Source: Streptomyces sp. CB09001 (GTDB lineage: Bacteria > Actinomycetota > Actinomycetes > Streptomycetales > Streptomycetaceae). From it: 64,000 nt of DNA. Both the position numbers and the translations under genes were made by a program. Below are positions 41,671 through 50,326 of this stretch, one piece after another; the first letter of the stretch is position 1; every line of letters begins with the position of its first letter. The notes below the pieces were generated by a model. It was not told the DNA's origin. It saw nothing but the letters and a program-made list of their open reading frames with translations, and made no database searches. The stretch covers positions 4,145,001-4,209,000 of the forward strand of contig NZ_CP026730.1 in assembly GCF_003369795.1 (NCBI RefSeq). The letters run 5' to 3'.

Positions 41671-42372
41671 ATGAGTGCCGCCAGCCGCGCCCCCCTGCGC
41701 TCGAACCGCTCGAACCGCTCGAACCGCACCACCGAGCGCACCGTCGAGCGCTCCACCGACCGCACCACCGACGCCCGCGCCCGCGTCCGTAGCCGGGCCG
41801 CCCGGGCCGCCGTCGGCGCGGCCGCCGCGGCGCTCCTGGTGTCCGCGTGCAGCTCCGGCGGCACCTCGGGCGGCGGCGGCCAGACCGGCTTCATCACCGG
41901 CTCCGACGGCATCGCCACCGCGAAGAAGGGCGAGCGCGCCGACGCCCCCGAGCTGTCCGGCGAGACCGTCGACGGGGGACAGGTCGACGTCGCCGACTAC
42001 CAGGGCAAGGTCGTCGTCCTCAACGTCTGGGGCTCGTGGTGCCCGCCCTGCCGCGCCGAGGCCAAGAACTTCGAGAAGGTCTACCAGGACGTCAAGGACC
42101 AGGGCGTCCAGTTCGTCGGCATCAACACCCGCGACACCTCCACCGGCCCGGCCCGCGCCTTCGAGAAGGACTACGGCGTCACCTACCCGAGCCTGTACGA
42201 CCCGGCCGGGCGGCTGATGCTCCGCTTCGAGAAGGGCACCCTCAACCCGCAGGCCGTCCCCTCCACGCTCATCATCGACCGGGAGGGCAAGGTCGCCGCG
42301 CGCACCCTCCAGGCGCTCAGCGAGGAGAAGCTGCGCAAGATGCTCGCCCCGTACCTCCAGCCGGAGAAGTGA
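41671..42372 (+). CDS. TlpA/ResA-like thioredoxin lipoprotein for cytochrome c maturation
   Basis: The 233-residue protein starts at ATG 41671. It has an unusual Arg/Ser/Asn-rich N terminus (RSNRSNRSNRTTERT) encoded by 12-bp repeats, a hydrophobic segment ending LLVSACSS (lipobox), and a thioredoxin domain with WGSWCPPCRAEAKN and cis-Pro in AVPSTLII. The WCPPC motif is that of ResA/CcmG, which reduces the haem-binding cysteines of apocytochrome c outside the membrane. It lies 1 nt before ccdA, first in the ccs operon. Confidence 0.92.
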   Translation: MSAASRAPLRSNRSNRSNRTTERTVERSTDRTTDARARVRSRAARAAVGAAAAALLVSACSSGGTSGGGGQTGFITGSDGIATAKKGERADAPELSGETVDGGQVDVADYQGKVVVLNVWGSWCPPCRAEAKNFEKVYQDVKDQGVQFVGINTRDTSTGPARAFEKDYGVTYPSLYDPAGRLMLRFEKGTLNPQAVPSTLIIDREGKVAARTLQALSEEKLRKMLAPYLQPEK

Positions 42373-42373
42373 C

Positions 42374-43144
42374 GTGTCCGCAGTGACCACCCTCGCCGCC
42401 GAGGGCTACAACGGCACGGTGCTGAACGGCGCCCTGCTCGTGGCCCTCCCCATCGCGCTGCTCGGCGGCCTGGTCTCCTTCTTCTCGCCCTGCGTCCTGC
42501 CGCTCGTCCCCGGCTACCTCTCCTACGTGACCGGCGTCACCGGCACGGACCTCGGCGAGGCCCGGCGCGGCCGGATGGTCGCCGGAGCCTCCCTCTTCGT
42601 CCTCGGCTTCACCGCCGTCTTCGTCTCCAGCGGGGCGCTCTTCGGCTACTTCGGCTCCACGCTCCAGGAGGAGCGCGGCACCCTGACCAAGGTGCTCGGC
42701 GTGCTCATGATCCTCATGGGCGTCTTCTTCGTCGGCCTCATGCCCTGGTTCACCCAGCGCGAGTTCCGCTTCCACAAGCGCCCCGTGACCGGCCTGGTCG
42801 GCGCGCCGCTGCTGGGCGCGCTGTTCGGCATCGGCTGGACGCCCTGCATCGGTCCGACCCTCGCGTCCGTCCTCGCGCTCTCCGCCGACCAGGGCACCGC
42901 GGGCCGCGGCGCCATACTGACCGTCGCGTACTGCGTCGGCCTGGGCGTGCCCTTCGTGCTCGCCGCGGTCGCCTTCCGCAAGGCGCTCGGCGCCTTCGGC
43001 TGGATCAAGCGCCACTATGTCTGGGTGATGCGGATCGGCGGCGTCATGATGATCGCGACCGGCGTGCTGCTGCTGACCGGCGCGTGGGACAGCATCGTGC
43101 AGGACATGCAGACCTGGTCCAACGGCTTCACTGTAGGGATCTGA
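42374..43144 (+). CDS. ccdA: CcdA, thiol-disulfide electron carrier
   Basis: GTG 42374 follows the TlpA-like stop by 1 nt. The 256-residue protein has six hydrophobic helices. Two conserved Cys lie in FFSPCVLPLVPGYLSY and GIGWTPCIGPTLASVL, the CcdA/DsbD-central-domain pair that moves electrons from cytoplasmic thioredoxin to the outer thioredoxin. It supplies reductant to the lipoprotein encoded just upstream, and is followed after 3 nt by resB. Confidence 0.95.
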   Translation: MSAVTTLAAEGYNGTVLNGALLVALPIALLGGLVSFFSPCVLPLVPGYLSYVTGVTGTDLGEARRGRMVAGASLFVLGFTAVFVSSGALFGYFGSTLQEERGTLTKVLGVLMILMGVFFVGLMPWFTQREFRFHKRPVTGLVGAPLLGALFGIGWTPCIGPTLASVLALSADQGTAGRGAILTVAYCVGLGVPFVLAAVAFRKALGAFGWIKRHYVWVMRIGGVMMIATGVLLLTGAWDSIVQDMQTWSNGFTVGI

Positions 43145-43147
43145 CCG

Positions 43148-44911
43148 ATGAGCAACACCACCACGGGCAAGACCCCGGCGACCGACGAGGAACAGGACCT
43201 CGGCGCCGCCGGCTCCCAGCTGTCCACCGCCCCCAAGGAGGAGGCCCCGAACCTCCCCTCGCTCGGCGTGATCGGCTGGGCCCGCTGGTTCTGGCGCCAG
43301 CTCACCTCGATGCGCGTCGCGCTGCTCCTGCTCCTGCTGCTGTCCCTGGGCGCGATCCCCGGGTCGCTGATCCCGCAGGACGGCGTCGACGCCATGAAGG
43401 TCCAGGAGTTCCGCGACAACCACGACCTCCTGGCGCCGGTCTACGACAAGCTCGGCCTCTTCCACGTCTACAGCTCGGTGTGGTTCTCCGCGATCTACAT
43501 CCTGCTGTTCGTCTCCCTCATCGGCTGCATCGTCCCGCGCACCTGGCAGTTCGTCGGCCAGCTCCGCGGCCGCCCGCCGCGCGCCCCCCGGCGCCTGGAC
43601 CGGCTGCCCGCCTACACCACCTGGCGCACCGGGGCCGAGCCCGAGGAGGTCCGCGAGGCCGCCCTGAAGCTGCTGAAGAAGCGCCGCTTCCGCGCGGACG
43701 CGGACGTCGCCGGTGACGCCGTCACGGCTGAGAAGGGCTACCTGCGGGAGGTCGGCAACCTCGCCTTCCACATCGCGCTGATCGTGATGCTGATCGCCTT
43801 CGCCTGGGGCCAGCTGTTCAAGTACGAGGGCAACAAGCTGATCCTGGAGGGCGACGGCTTCTCCAACACGCTCACCCAGTACGACGACTTCAAGTCCGGG
43901 AACCTCTTCGACGCGGCCCACGACCTGGCCCCCTTCAGCTTCACCCTGAAGGACTTCCACGGCACCTACGAGGCGACCGGCCCCAACCGCGGCACCCCGC
44001 GCGTCTACGAGGCCAAGGTCACCTACAGCGAGGGTGCCCACGGCGCCGAGAAGTCGAAGACCATCGAGGTCAACAAGCCGCTGGACATCGACGGCTCCAA
44101 GGTCTACCTGGTCAGCCACGGCTACGCCCCCATCCTCACCGTCAAGGACGCCAAGGGCGACGTCGTGATGGACAAGCAGGCGGTGGCCCTGCTGCCGCTG
44201 GACGCCAACGTCACCTCCTCCGGCGCCGTCAAGGTCATGGACGGCTACCGCAACGCCAAGGGCGAGAAGGAGCAGCTCGGCTTCAACGCGTTCTTCCTGC
44301 CGACGTACGGCGGCAAGGGCAGCACGATGCTCTCCAGCTTCCCGGCGCTGATCAACCCGATGCTCGCGCTCTCCGCCTACCACGGGGACCTCGGCGTCGA
44401 CGCGGGCATCCCGCAGAGCATCTACCAGCTCGACAAGACCAACCTGGAGGAGTTCAAGGGCTCCGACGGCAAGCTGTTCAAGCAGCAGCTCAAGGTCGGC
44501 GACACCATGACCCTTCCGAACGGCGCCGGCTCGGTCACCTTCAACGGCGTCCAGGAGTGGGCCGGCTTCCAGGTCACGCAGCAGCCCGGCAGCGGCTGGG
44601 CCCTCGGCGGTGCCGTCGTCGCCATCCTCGGCCTGGCCGGCTCCCTGTTCATCCAGCGCCGCCGGGTCTGGGTGCGGGCCGTGCGCGGCGCCGACGGCGT
44701 CACCGTCGTGGAGATGGCCGGCCTCGGCCGCAGCGAGTCCGCGAAGGTCCCCGAGGAACTGGGCGCCCTCGCCGGAACCCTGTACGACCAGGCACCCGAC
44801 GCACCCGACGCACCCGACGCACCCGACGGGTCCGAGAACGACGACACCCCCGACTCCCTCGATTCCCCCGACACCCACGTCGCACCTGCCGAAGGGGCTG
44901 AGAAGAAGTGA
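43148..44911 (+). CDS. resB: ResB (CcsB-type), System II cytochrome c maturation
   Basis: The 587-residue protein starts at ATG 43148. Transmembrane segments lie at about residues 55-75, 115-135 and 200-220, with a large outer domain and a last helix near residue 480. SMRVALLLLLLLSLGAIPGSLIPQ and LIVSLIGC-type start are typical of ResB. With CcsA it forms the haem-handling synthase that attaches haem to apocytochrome c. The C terminus has four to five DAP repeats (PDAPDAPDAPDG), probably disordered. The stop overlaps the next GTG (GTGA). Confidence 0.95.
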   Translation: MSNTTTGKTPATDEEQDLGAAGSQLSTAPKEEAPNLPSLGVIGWARWFWRQLTSMRVALLLLLLLSLGAIPGSLIPQDGVDAMKVQEFRDNHDLLAPVYDKLGLFHVYSSVWFSAIYILLFVSLIGCIVPRTWQFVGQLRGRPPRAPRRLDRLPAYTTWRTGAEPEEVREAALKLLKKRRFRADADVAGDAVTAEKGYLREVGNLAFHIALIVMLIAFAWGQLFKYEGNKLILEGDGFSNTLTQYDDFKSGNLFDAAHDLAPFSFTLKDFHGTYEATGPNRGTPRVYEAKVTYSEGAHGAEKSKTIEVNKPLDIDGSKVYLVSHGYAPILTVKDAKGDVVMDKQAVALLPLDANVTSSGAVKVMDGYRNAKGEKEQLGFNAFFLPTYGGKGSTMLSSFPALINPMLALSAYHGDLGVDAGIPQSIYQLDKTNLEEFKGSDGKLFKQQLKVGDTMTLPNGAGSVTFNGVQEWAGFQVTQQPGSGWALGGAVVAILGLAGSLFIQRRRVWVRAVRGADGVTVVEMAGLGRSESAKVPEELGALAGTLYDQAPDAPDAPDAPDGSENDDTPDSLDSPDTHVAPAEGAEKK

Positions 44912-46050
44912 ATCTCGCCGCCGCAACCGAGTTGGCCGCCGCGACCAACGAGAATCTCGCGAACGTCAGCAACACGCTGATCTACTCCTCGATGGCCGTG
45001 TACACGCTGGCCTTCTTCGCGTACATCGCCGAGTGGCTCTTCGGCAGCCGCAGCAAGGTCGGCCGCACCGCCGCCGCGCTCACCGCCGCCCCGGCCGGGG
45101 CCAAGGCGAACGCCGGGTCCGGTCCGGCGGTCACCGTGAAGAAGGCCGGCGGCACCGCCGTCCTGGAGCGCCCCGAGGTCGTCGTACGGACCGCGTCCGG
45201 CACCCGCGACGTGCCCGACGGCCCCGGCGCGCACGGCGGCACCGAGAAGGGCGACCTGTACGGGCGGGTCGCCATCTCGCTCACGGTGCTCGCCTTCGCC
45301 ATCGAGGCGGGCGGCGTCCTCACCCGCGCCCTGTCGGTGGAGCGGGCGCCGTGGGGCAACATGTACGAGTTCAACATCACGTTCACGACGGTCGCCGTCG
45401 GCGTGTACCTCGCGCTGCTCGCCCTGAGGAAGAACATCCGCTGGCTCGGCCTGCCCCTGACCACCACGGTCCTGCTCGACCTCGGTCTCGCCGTCACGGT
45501 CCTCTACACCGCCAGCGACCAGCTCGTCCCGGCCCTGCACTCGTACTGGCTGTACATCCACGTCTCCACGGCGATCTTCTGCGGCGCGGTCTTCTACGTC
45601 GGCGCGGTCTCCACGATCCTGTACCTCTTCAAGGACAGCTTCGAGAGCAAGCTCGCCTCCGGCGGCACGCCCGGCCGCTTCGCCGGCTCGGTCCTGGACC
45701 GGCTGCCCGCCGCCGCCTCCCTCGACAAGTTCGCCTACCGCGTCAACGCCGCCGTGTTCCCGCTGTGGACGTTCACGATCATCGCGGGCGCGATCTGGGC
45801 GGGCGACGCCTGGGGCCGCTACTGGGGCTGGGACCCCAAGGAGACCTGGTCCTTCATCACCTGGGTCGCCTACGCCTGCTACCTGCACGCCCGCGCCACC
45901 GCCGGCTGGAAGGGCCGCAAGGCCGCCTACCTGGCCCTGATCGCCTTCGGCTGCTGGCTGTTCAACTACTACGGCGTCAACATCTTCGTCTCCGGCAAGC
46001 ACTCCTACGCGGACGTGGGCCTGGGCGCCCTCCAGTCCGTCGGCTTCTGA
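44908..46050 (+). CDS. ccsB: CcsA/ResC-type cytochrome c synthase subunit (annotated ccsB)
   Basis: GTG 44908 overlaps the resB stop. The 380-residue protein has about eight hydrophobic segments and the tryptophan-rich WWD haem-handling signature GRYWGWDPKETWSFITWV, with conserved His in the flanking helices (HSYWLYIHVSTAIFCGAV). It presents haem to apocytochrome c together with ResB. A long loop between helix 1 and 2 (residues 45-115) is Streptomyces-like. The strong hairpin at 46062-46107 ends the operon. Confidence 0.95.
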   Translation: MNLAAATELAAATNENLANVSNTLIYSSMAVYTLAFFAYIAEWLFGSRSKVGRTAAALTAAPAGAKANAGSGPAVTVKKAGGTAVLERPEVVVRTASGTRDVPDGPGAHGGTEKGDLYGRVAISLTVLAFAIEAGGVLTRALSVERAPWGNMYEFNITFTTVAVGVYLALLALRKNIRWLGLPLTTTVLLDLGLAVTVLYTASDQLVPALHSYWLYIHVSTAIFCGAVFYVGAVSTILYLFKDSFESKLASGGTPGRFAGSVLDRLPAAASLDKFAYRVNAAVFPLWTFTIIAGAIWAGDAWGRYWGWDPKETWSFITWVAYACYLHARATAGWKGRKAAYLALIAFGCWLFNYYGVNIFVSGKHSYADVGLGALQSVGF

Positions 46051-46061
46051 GCAAGGCACGC

Positions 46062-46107
46062 CGAAAGGCCGGTTCCCGTGACCCAGGTCACCGGGACCGG
46101 CCTTTCG
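46062..46107. terminator. Strong terminator after the ccs operon
   Basis: Arms of 22 nt (46062-46083 and 46086-46107) pair with two mismatches around a 2-nt turn and are flanked by CGAAAGG and CCTTTCG. It can also stop the convergent minus-strand gene. Confidence 0.9.
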
Positions 46108-46183
46108 CGTGTGCCGTCCGAGGAACCGCGGGGGTCGTACTTCGACGGCGGCGACGGGCGCCCGCACGCGGGCGGCGTTTCCC

Positions 46184-47605
46184 TCACCGAGCGGCGGGCG
46201 GTGGCCCGAAGCCCCCGCGGGCGACGCCGGTGACGACGTCCCGCAGCCGCTCCACGTACAGCCGCAGGTGCTTGTGGGCGACGTCGGTGTCCGGGTAGCG
46301 GCTCGCGAACCACAGGCCCTCCGGGAGCCGGGTCACCCAGGCGCACACCTGGTCGCCGTACGAGACCCGCAGCAGCGCGTACGCCGTCCGGTCCGGCCAG
46401 CTGTCGGCGCCGGGGACGCCACGGGCGTCGACGTACGACACGATGGAGTACAGGTCGGGCGAGGTCGGCCGGAAGTCCGTGCCGAGCAGGCGCAGCACGC
46501 GGTCGATCGGCATACGGGACAGCCGCCGGTTGGCCTGGAGTTCGGCGCGGACGGTGCCGAGGGCGGAGGGGAAGTCGTGGGCCCGGTCCACCGGGACCTC
46601 GATCGGCGCGCCGCCGACGTACCAGCCGACGGAGTCCGCCCACTGGGACCGCGACCGGGTGTGGAAGGGCACGACCGTGCGGTAGACGGGCTCGCCGCCG
46701 ATCTCGTGGACGATCAGCGCGGTCGCGGCCAGCACGCCGACCAGGCTGCCGCCGTAGGGACGGCAGTACGCCTCGAACGCGGCGGCGTCCGCCGCGTCCA
46801 CCAACGGCTCGCGCAGCAGCCGCTGTTCCGGCAGCGGGCCGCCGGCCCTGACGCCGAGGTCGACGGGGAAGGACGGCAGCCGCCCGTCGCAGCGCCGGAT
46901 GAACTCCCGCCAGCGGGCGACGATGTCGTGGCCGCCGTCGATCCGGTCCGCGTCCGCCCGCTCCGCCTCGCAGAAGTCGACGTAGGAGCCCACCCGGGGG
47001 TGCGGCACGGTCCGCCCCGCGACTCCTGCGGCGTACAGCTCGCCGACCTCGGCGGGGATGCGGTAGATGGAGTAGGCGTCGACGTTGCTGTGGTCGAAGG
47101 CCATGTAGACGCTGACGCCGTCGTCGCGGACGACCGCGGTGTAGATGAGGTTGGGCCAGCGCAGCGCGTCCGCGACCCGGTCGAACCGGTCCTGGAGGTG
47201 CCGGGCCAGCCCCGCCGCGTCCGGAAAGTCGCCGACGTCCTCGCGGTGCAGCGCCACGGCGTCCGCGTCCAGCGTGAACCGGCGCATCGTGTCCCCGCGC
47301 TCGCCGCTCCACCGGAAGCCGCTGCGCAGCGTCTCGTGCCGCAGCGTCCAGGCGCGCAACGCCTCCTGGAGCACGTCGAGATCGACCGGCCCCGGGATGT
47401 CGAAGGCCGCCCCGAGCCAGGTCGGCACGAACAGGCCGTCCTCGCGCACCGACCGGGCCGTCCGGATGTGCGACTCCTGGATGTACGCGGGCGGTCGCGC
47501 GTCCTCGGGCAGCGCCGCCGCGATGTCGAGCGTCGCGGGACTGAGCGTCCACTCGACGAGGCGCCCGGGCCGGATCTCGCAGCGCTGGATGTCGGTCATT
47601 CGCAC
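46184..47605 (-). CDS. Stand-alone condensation/PapA-like acyltransferase
   Basis: GTG 47605 has GGAGA 7 nt upstream; ATG 47599 is the alternative. The 473-residue protein has the condensation-domain fold: FDIPGPVDLDVLQEALRAW and RHETLRSGF near the start, the active-site region VYMAFDHSNVDAYSIY in place of HHxxxDG (His and Asp of HxxxD kept), and a late VSYVDARGVPG. It looks like PapA-type or free-standing NRPS condensation enzymes that esterify or amidate acyl groups. No carrier protein, adenylation or PKS gene is nearby. Function therefore unknown. Confidence 0.85.
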   Translation of the reverse strand: MRMTDIQRCEIRPGRLVEWTLSPATLDIAAALPEDARPPAYIQESHIRTARSVREDGLFVPTWLGAAFDIPGPVDLDVLQEALRAWTLRHETLRSGFRWSGERGDTMRRFTLDADAVALHREDVGDFPDAAGLARHLQDRFDRVADALRWPNLIYTAVVRDDGVSVYMAFDHSNVDAYSIYRIPAEVGELYAAGVAGRTVPHPRVGSYVDFCEAERADADRIDGGHDIVARWREFIRRCDGRLPSFPVDLGVRAGGPLPEQRLLREPLVDAADAAAFEAYCRPYGGSLVGVLAATALIVHEIGGEPVYRTVVPFHTRSRSQWADSVGWYVGGAPIEVPVDRAHDFPSALGTVRAELQANRRLSRMPIDRVLRLLGTDFRPTSPDLYSIVSYVDARGVPGADSWPDRTAYALLRVSYGDQVCAWVTRLPEGLWFASRYPDTDVAHKHLRLYVERLRDVVTGVARGGFGPPPAAR

Positions 47606-47773
47606 GAGGAGGTCTCCGTTCGCAGATGTACAGACCCGACCAAGGGAATGCCGTCCGCGCGGCCGCGCACCTGCCGTGTCGACACTGTTCAACGGAACGG
47701 ATGGCCTCTCGAACGCCGATACGCCCCCACGGTCCGTGTGCCCTTCACTCTTTCCCCCTGCACCCTTCACCCA

Positions 47774-48538
47774 TCACTCCAGGTAGGTGTGCAGGGCACC
47801 GGCCCCCGCCAGCATCGCCCGCGTGCGCGCGGTGAGGGCCTGTCCGCGGGCCTCGACCGCCGCCCGCAGCGCCGCACCGCTCCCCGCGCGCCGCAGGTCC
47901 TCCAGCACGGGCCGGATCTGCTCGAAGAGGTGGTGACTGCGGCGCAGGGTGCGCACCACCCGCGCGTCCCGCACGTCGGCGGGCCCGTACACGCGGTACC
48001 CGGTGCCGTGTTCCCGCTGGGGCACGAGCAGTCCCGCCGCCTCCCACACCCGGAGCGCGGAGGTCCGTACGCCGACCAGCGCGGCCACCTCGCCGATGTG
48101 CAGCCCGTGTGGTTCGTGCGGTCCGTGCGGTCCGTTCGGTCTGTGCGGTCCGTCGTCGGTGCGGCCCCGTGCCGCGGCGGCCTTCGGACCGGCCGGTTCG
48201 GCCAGCGCGTCCAGCGCCTCGCCCGCGGCCCGCAGCGCGACCCGCTCCTCGTGCAGCGCGGCGTGCGCGGCGTCCACCAGCGCGAGGGCACCGGCCACGT
48301 CCCCGGCGTGCACCGCCCGCATGACCCGCGTCGCCGTCACCGCCCCGTACCCCGGCTGCAACGCCCGGTACGTCAGCAGCGCCTCCCGGTGCCGCTCCCC
48401 GAACACCCGGTACCCGGCGTCGGTGCGACCGGCCGGGGGGAGGACACCGGCGTCCTCGTAATTGCGGATCTGCTGCGTCGACAGCCCGGCCGCCCGGGCC
48501 AGATCGACGGTGCGCAGACGACGCTCGCGGTTGCTCAC
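47774..48538 (-). CDS. MerR-family regulator with two HTH domains (TioE-like)
   Basis: GTG 48538 gives a 254-residue protein. Two MerR HTH domains occur in tandem: RTVDLARAAGLSTQQIRNYE with GYRVFGERHREAL at about residues 8-60, and LHIGEVAALVGVRTSALRVWE with GYRVYGPADVRDAR at about 147-195. The linker has GPHRPNGPHGPHEPHG, a His-rich (GPH) repeat encoded by about 9-bp units. A double HTH in one chain is unusual; the TioE group has this layout. It is divergent from a methyltransferase gene. Confidence 0.85.
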   Translation of the reverse strand: MSNRERRLRTVDLARAAGLSTQQIRNYEDAGVLPPAGRTDAGYRVFGERHREALLTYRALQPGYGAVTATRVMRAVHAGDVAGALALVDAAHAALHEERVALRAAGEALDALAEPAGPKAAAARGRTDDGPHRPNGPHGPHEPHGLHIGEVAALVGVRTSALRVWEAAGLLVPQREHGTGYRVYGPADVRDARVVRTLRRSHHLFEQIRPVLEDLRRAGSGAALRAAVEARGQALTARTRAMLAGAGALHTYLE

Positions 48539-48580
48539 CGGGCGCAGCCTATGCGGGACCGGGCGGCGATAATGCCGGGC

Positions 48581-49183
48581 ATGTCGCTTCAGGGGACGGA
48601 CGCTCACCACGCCGCCGACGGCACCCTCCCGGCGCTGGTCCGCCGGGCCGTGGCGGCCGCCCGGGCGCACGGCTTCGCCCACTCGTGCCGCCCCGAACAG
48701 GGCCGCCTGCTCCACCTGCTGGCCGCGGGAGCGACACACGGCATCGCCGAGACGGGCACGGGCTGCGGGGTGGGCCTGGCCTGGCTGGCCTCCGGCGCCC
48801 GCCCGGGCGTCGGGCTGGTCAGCGTCGAACGCGACGCGGAGCGGGCCCGGGTGGCCAGGCAGGTCTTCCACGACCGCCCGGAGGTCGAGATCCTGCACGG
48901 AGACTGGCGGCGCGTCGAGGAACACGGCCCGTACGACCTGCTGGTGCTGGACGGCGGAGGCCAGGCGAAGGGCGACGGCGCCGCCGACCCGGCCCGCCTG
49001 CTGACCCCCGGCGGCACGCTGGTGGTCGACGACTTCACCCCGGCCGCCACCTGGCCGCCCCTCTTCGACGGCGCCCCCGACCACCCCCGTCTCCACTGGC
49101 TGGAGCATCCGGCCCTGCACACCGCCGAACTCCGCCTGGCCCCGGACCTCGCCGCACTCGTCGGGACCCGGCTTCGGGACTGA
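48581..49183 (+). CDS. Class I SAM-dependent methyltransferase, O-MT-like
   Basis: ATG 48581 (or 48572, 3 codons upstream) starts a 200-residue protein. GIAETGTGCGVGLAWLASG is motif I (SAM-binding), VSVERDAERA carries the acidic residue at the end of strand 2, and YDLLVLDGGGQ is the catalytic-region motif of the catechol/caffeoyl-CoA type. It is divergent from the double MerR gene, with only 42 nt between starts, so that regulator may control it. Substrate unknown; closed by a perfect hairpin. Confidence 0.85.
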   Translation: MSLQGTDAHHAADGTLPALVRRAVAAARAHGFAHSCRPEQGRLLHLLAAGATHGIAETGTGCGVGLAWLASGARPGVGLVSVERDAERARVARQVFHDRPEVEILHGDWRRVEEHGPYDLLVLDGGGQAKGDGAADPARLLTPGGTLVVDDFTPAATWPPLFDGAPDHPRLHWLEHPALHTAELRLAPDLAALVGTRLRD

Positions 49184-49191
49184 CGGGAAGA

Positions 49192-49230
49192 GGCCCTGGG
49201 CCGTGGCGGGGGAAGCCACGGCCCAGGGCC
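49192..49230. terminator. Perfect 16-bp stem terminator
   Basis: Arms 49192-49207 and 49215-49230 are exact complements with a 7-nt loop, between the methyltransferase gene and the convergent hydrolase gene. Confidence 0.85.
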
Positions 49231-49251
49231 GGTCTGTGGGGGCAGCGGTTG

Positions 49252-50145
49252 CTACTCGGCGTCGGCGACGCTTGCGGTGACGCTCTGGACGGCCTTGAGG
49301 GCGAGGTCCGGGCGGTCGGTGTGGATGTAGTGGCCGCTGCCCTTGGCGGTGGTGAGCTTCGCTGCGGTGGAGAGCTGCTGCCACTCCTGCTGGCCCTTGG
49401 CCCACATCTTCTCCAGGGCGGGGCCGTACTCCGGGACCGCGGCGTACTGGGACTCGTGCTTGAGGATCTCGACGGGGATGTCCCCGGCGGAGTGGACCGG
49501 GCCGTCGGCGATCAGGAACTGCTCGGGGTTCTGGCCCTCGTTGGCCGCGATCGCGCCGTCCCGGACCTGGGTCGCGCCGCCGGTTGCGTCGGCGGGGATG
49601 GTGCGCTTCATGTCGCGGGTGAGGTGGGGGACGGTGGCGTCGAGGAGGACCAGGCCCTTGACGCGGTCGGGGTGGTCGGGGGTGTAGCGGGCGGCGATGT
49701 AGCCGCCCAGGGAGTGGCCGGCCAGGACGACGGGCCGGTCGCCGGCGAGGTGGTCGAGGAGCTTGGTGAGCAGGACGCTGGTGTCGTTGACGGTCTGGAG
49801 GGTGCCGGGAGCGGGCTTGTCGCTCTTGCCCTCGCCCAGGCGGTCGTAGGAGCAGACCCGGTCCGTCTTGCTCAGGGACTTCTGCAGCCCGGCCATGTTG
49901 TCCAGGCCCTCACCGCCGCCCGCCAGCAGCACCACCAGCGGCTGGTCCGCGTCCGAGTGGCCGGAGCAGGAGACGTTGACCGCGTGGCCGTCGACGTCGA
50001 TCTTCTTCGTGCCGGTGAAGGAGGGGCCCGCGTCCTTGGAGTCGGAGTCGTTCTTGCCGTACTCCTCGTTCAGGACGAGTCCCGCGCCGGCCACGGCGCA
50101 GACGACGGCGATCGCGGCGATCGCCTTGGCGAAGGTGCGGAACAT
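49252..50145 (-). CDS. Membrane-anchored alpha/beta hydrolase
   Basis: I chose ATG 50145, with GGAGG 7 nt upstream. The 297-residue protein has an N-terminal signal or anchor (residues 5-25, FAKAIAAIAVVCAVAGAG). The hydrolase core has VVLLAGGGEG, the nucleophile elbow VVLAGHSLGGYIAARY, and late TTAKGSGHYIHTDRP for the catalytic His. It probably hydrolyses an ester or amide outside the membrane; substrate unknown. The 181-nt region upstream holds no gene. Confidence 0.88.
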   Translation of the reverse strand: MFRTFAKAIAAIAVVCAVAGAGLVLNEEYGKNDSDSKDAGPSFTGTKKIDVDGHAVNVSCSGHSDADQPLVVLLAGGGEGLDNMAGLQKSLSKTDRVCSYDRLGEGKSDKPAPGTLQTVNDTSVLLTKLLDHLAGDRPVVLAGHSLGGYIAARYTPDHPDRVKGLVLLDATVPHLTRDMKRTIPADATGGATQVRDGAIAANEGQNPEQFLIADGPVHSAGDIPVEILKHESQYAAVPEYGPALEKMWAKGQQEWQQLSTAAKLTTAKGSGHYIHTDRPDLALKAVQSVTASVADAE

Positions 50146-50326
50146 GGGGGGCCTCCAGCAGACAAGGGTGGGGTACGGGCGCGGTGTTGGGGGGCTTTCT
50201 CGGTCGGCCTGTTGTGCTCGGCGACTGATGAAAACTCTATGGATCCACCGGCCCCGGATCGTCACCCCGCGGTGGACACCTGCCCGTAGCTCCGTCGGGG
50301 GACAGCCCCGCCGCCCCGCGCGGCCC

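Noticed and set aside
42317..44926. A minus-strand open frame of about 870 codons over ccdA and resB
   Set aside because: GC bias keeps antisense frames open; the composition is repetitive Gly/Val/Arg/Glu and it opposes two certain genes.
46184..50145. A secondary-metabolite gene cluster around the condensation-like protein
   Set aside because: There is no adenylation, carrier, PKS or precursor gene nearby; a methyltransferase and a hydrolase alone are not enough.
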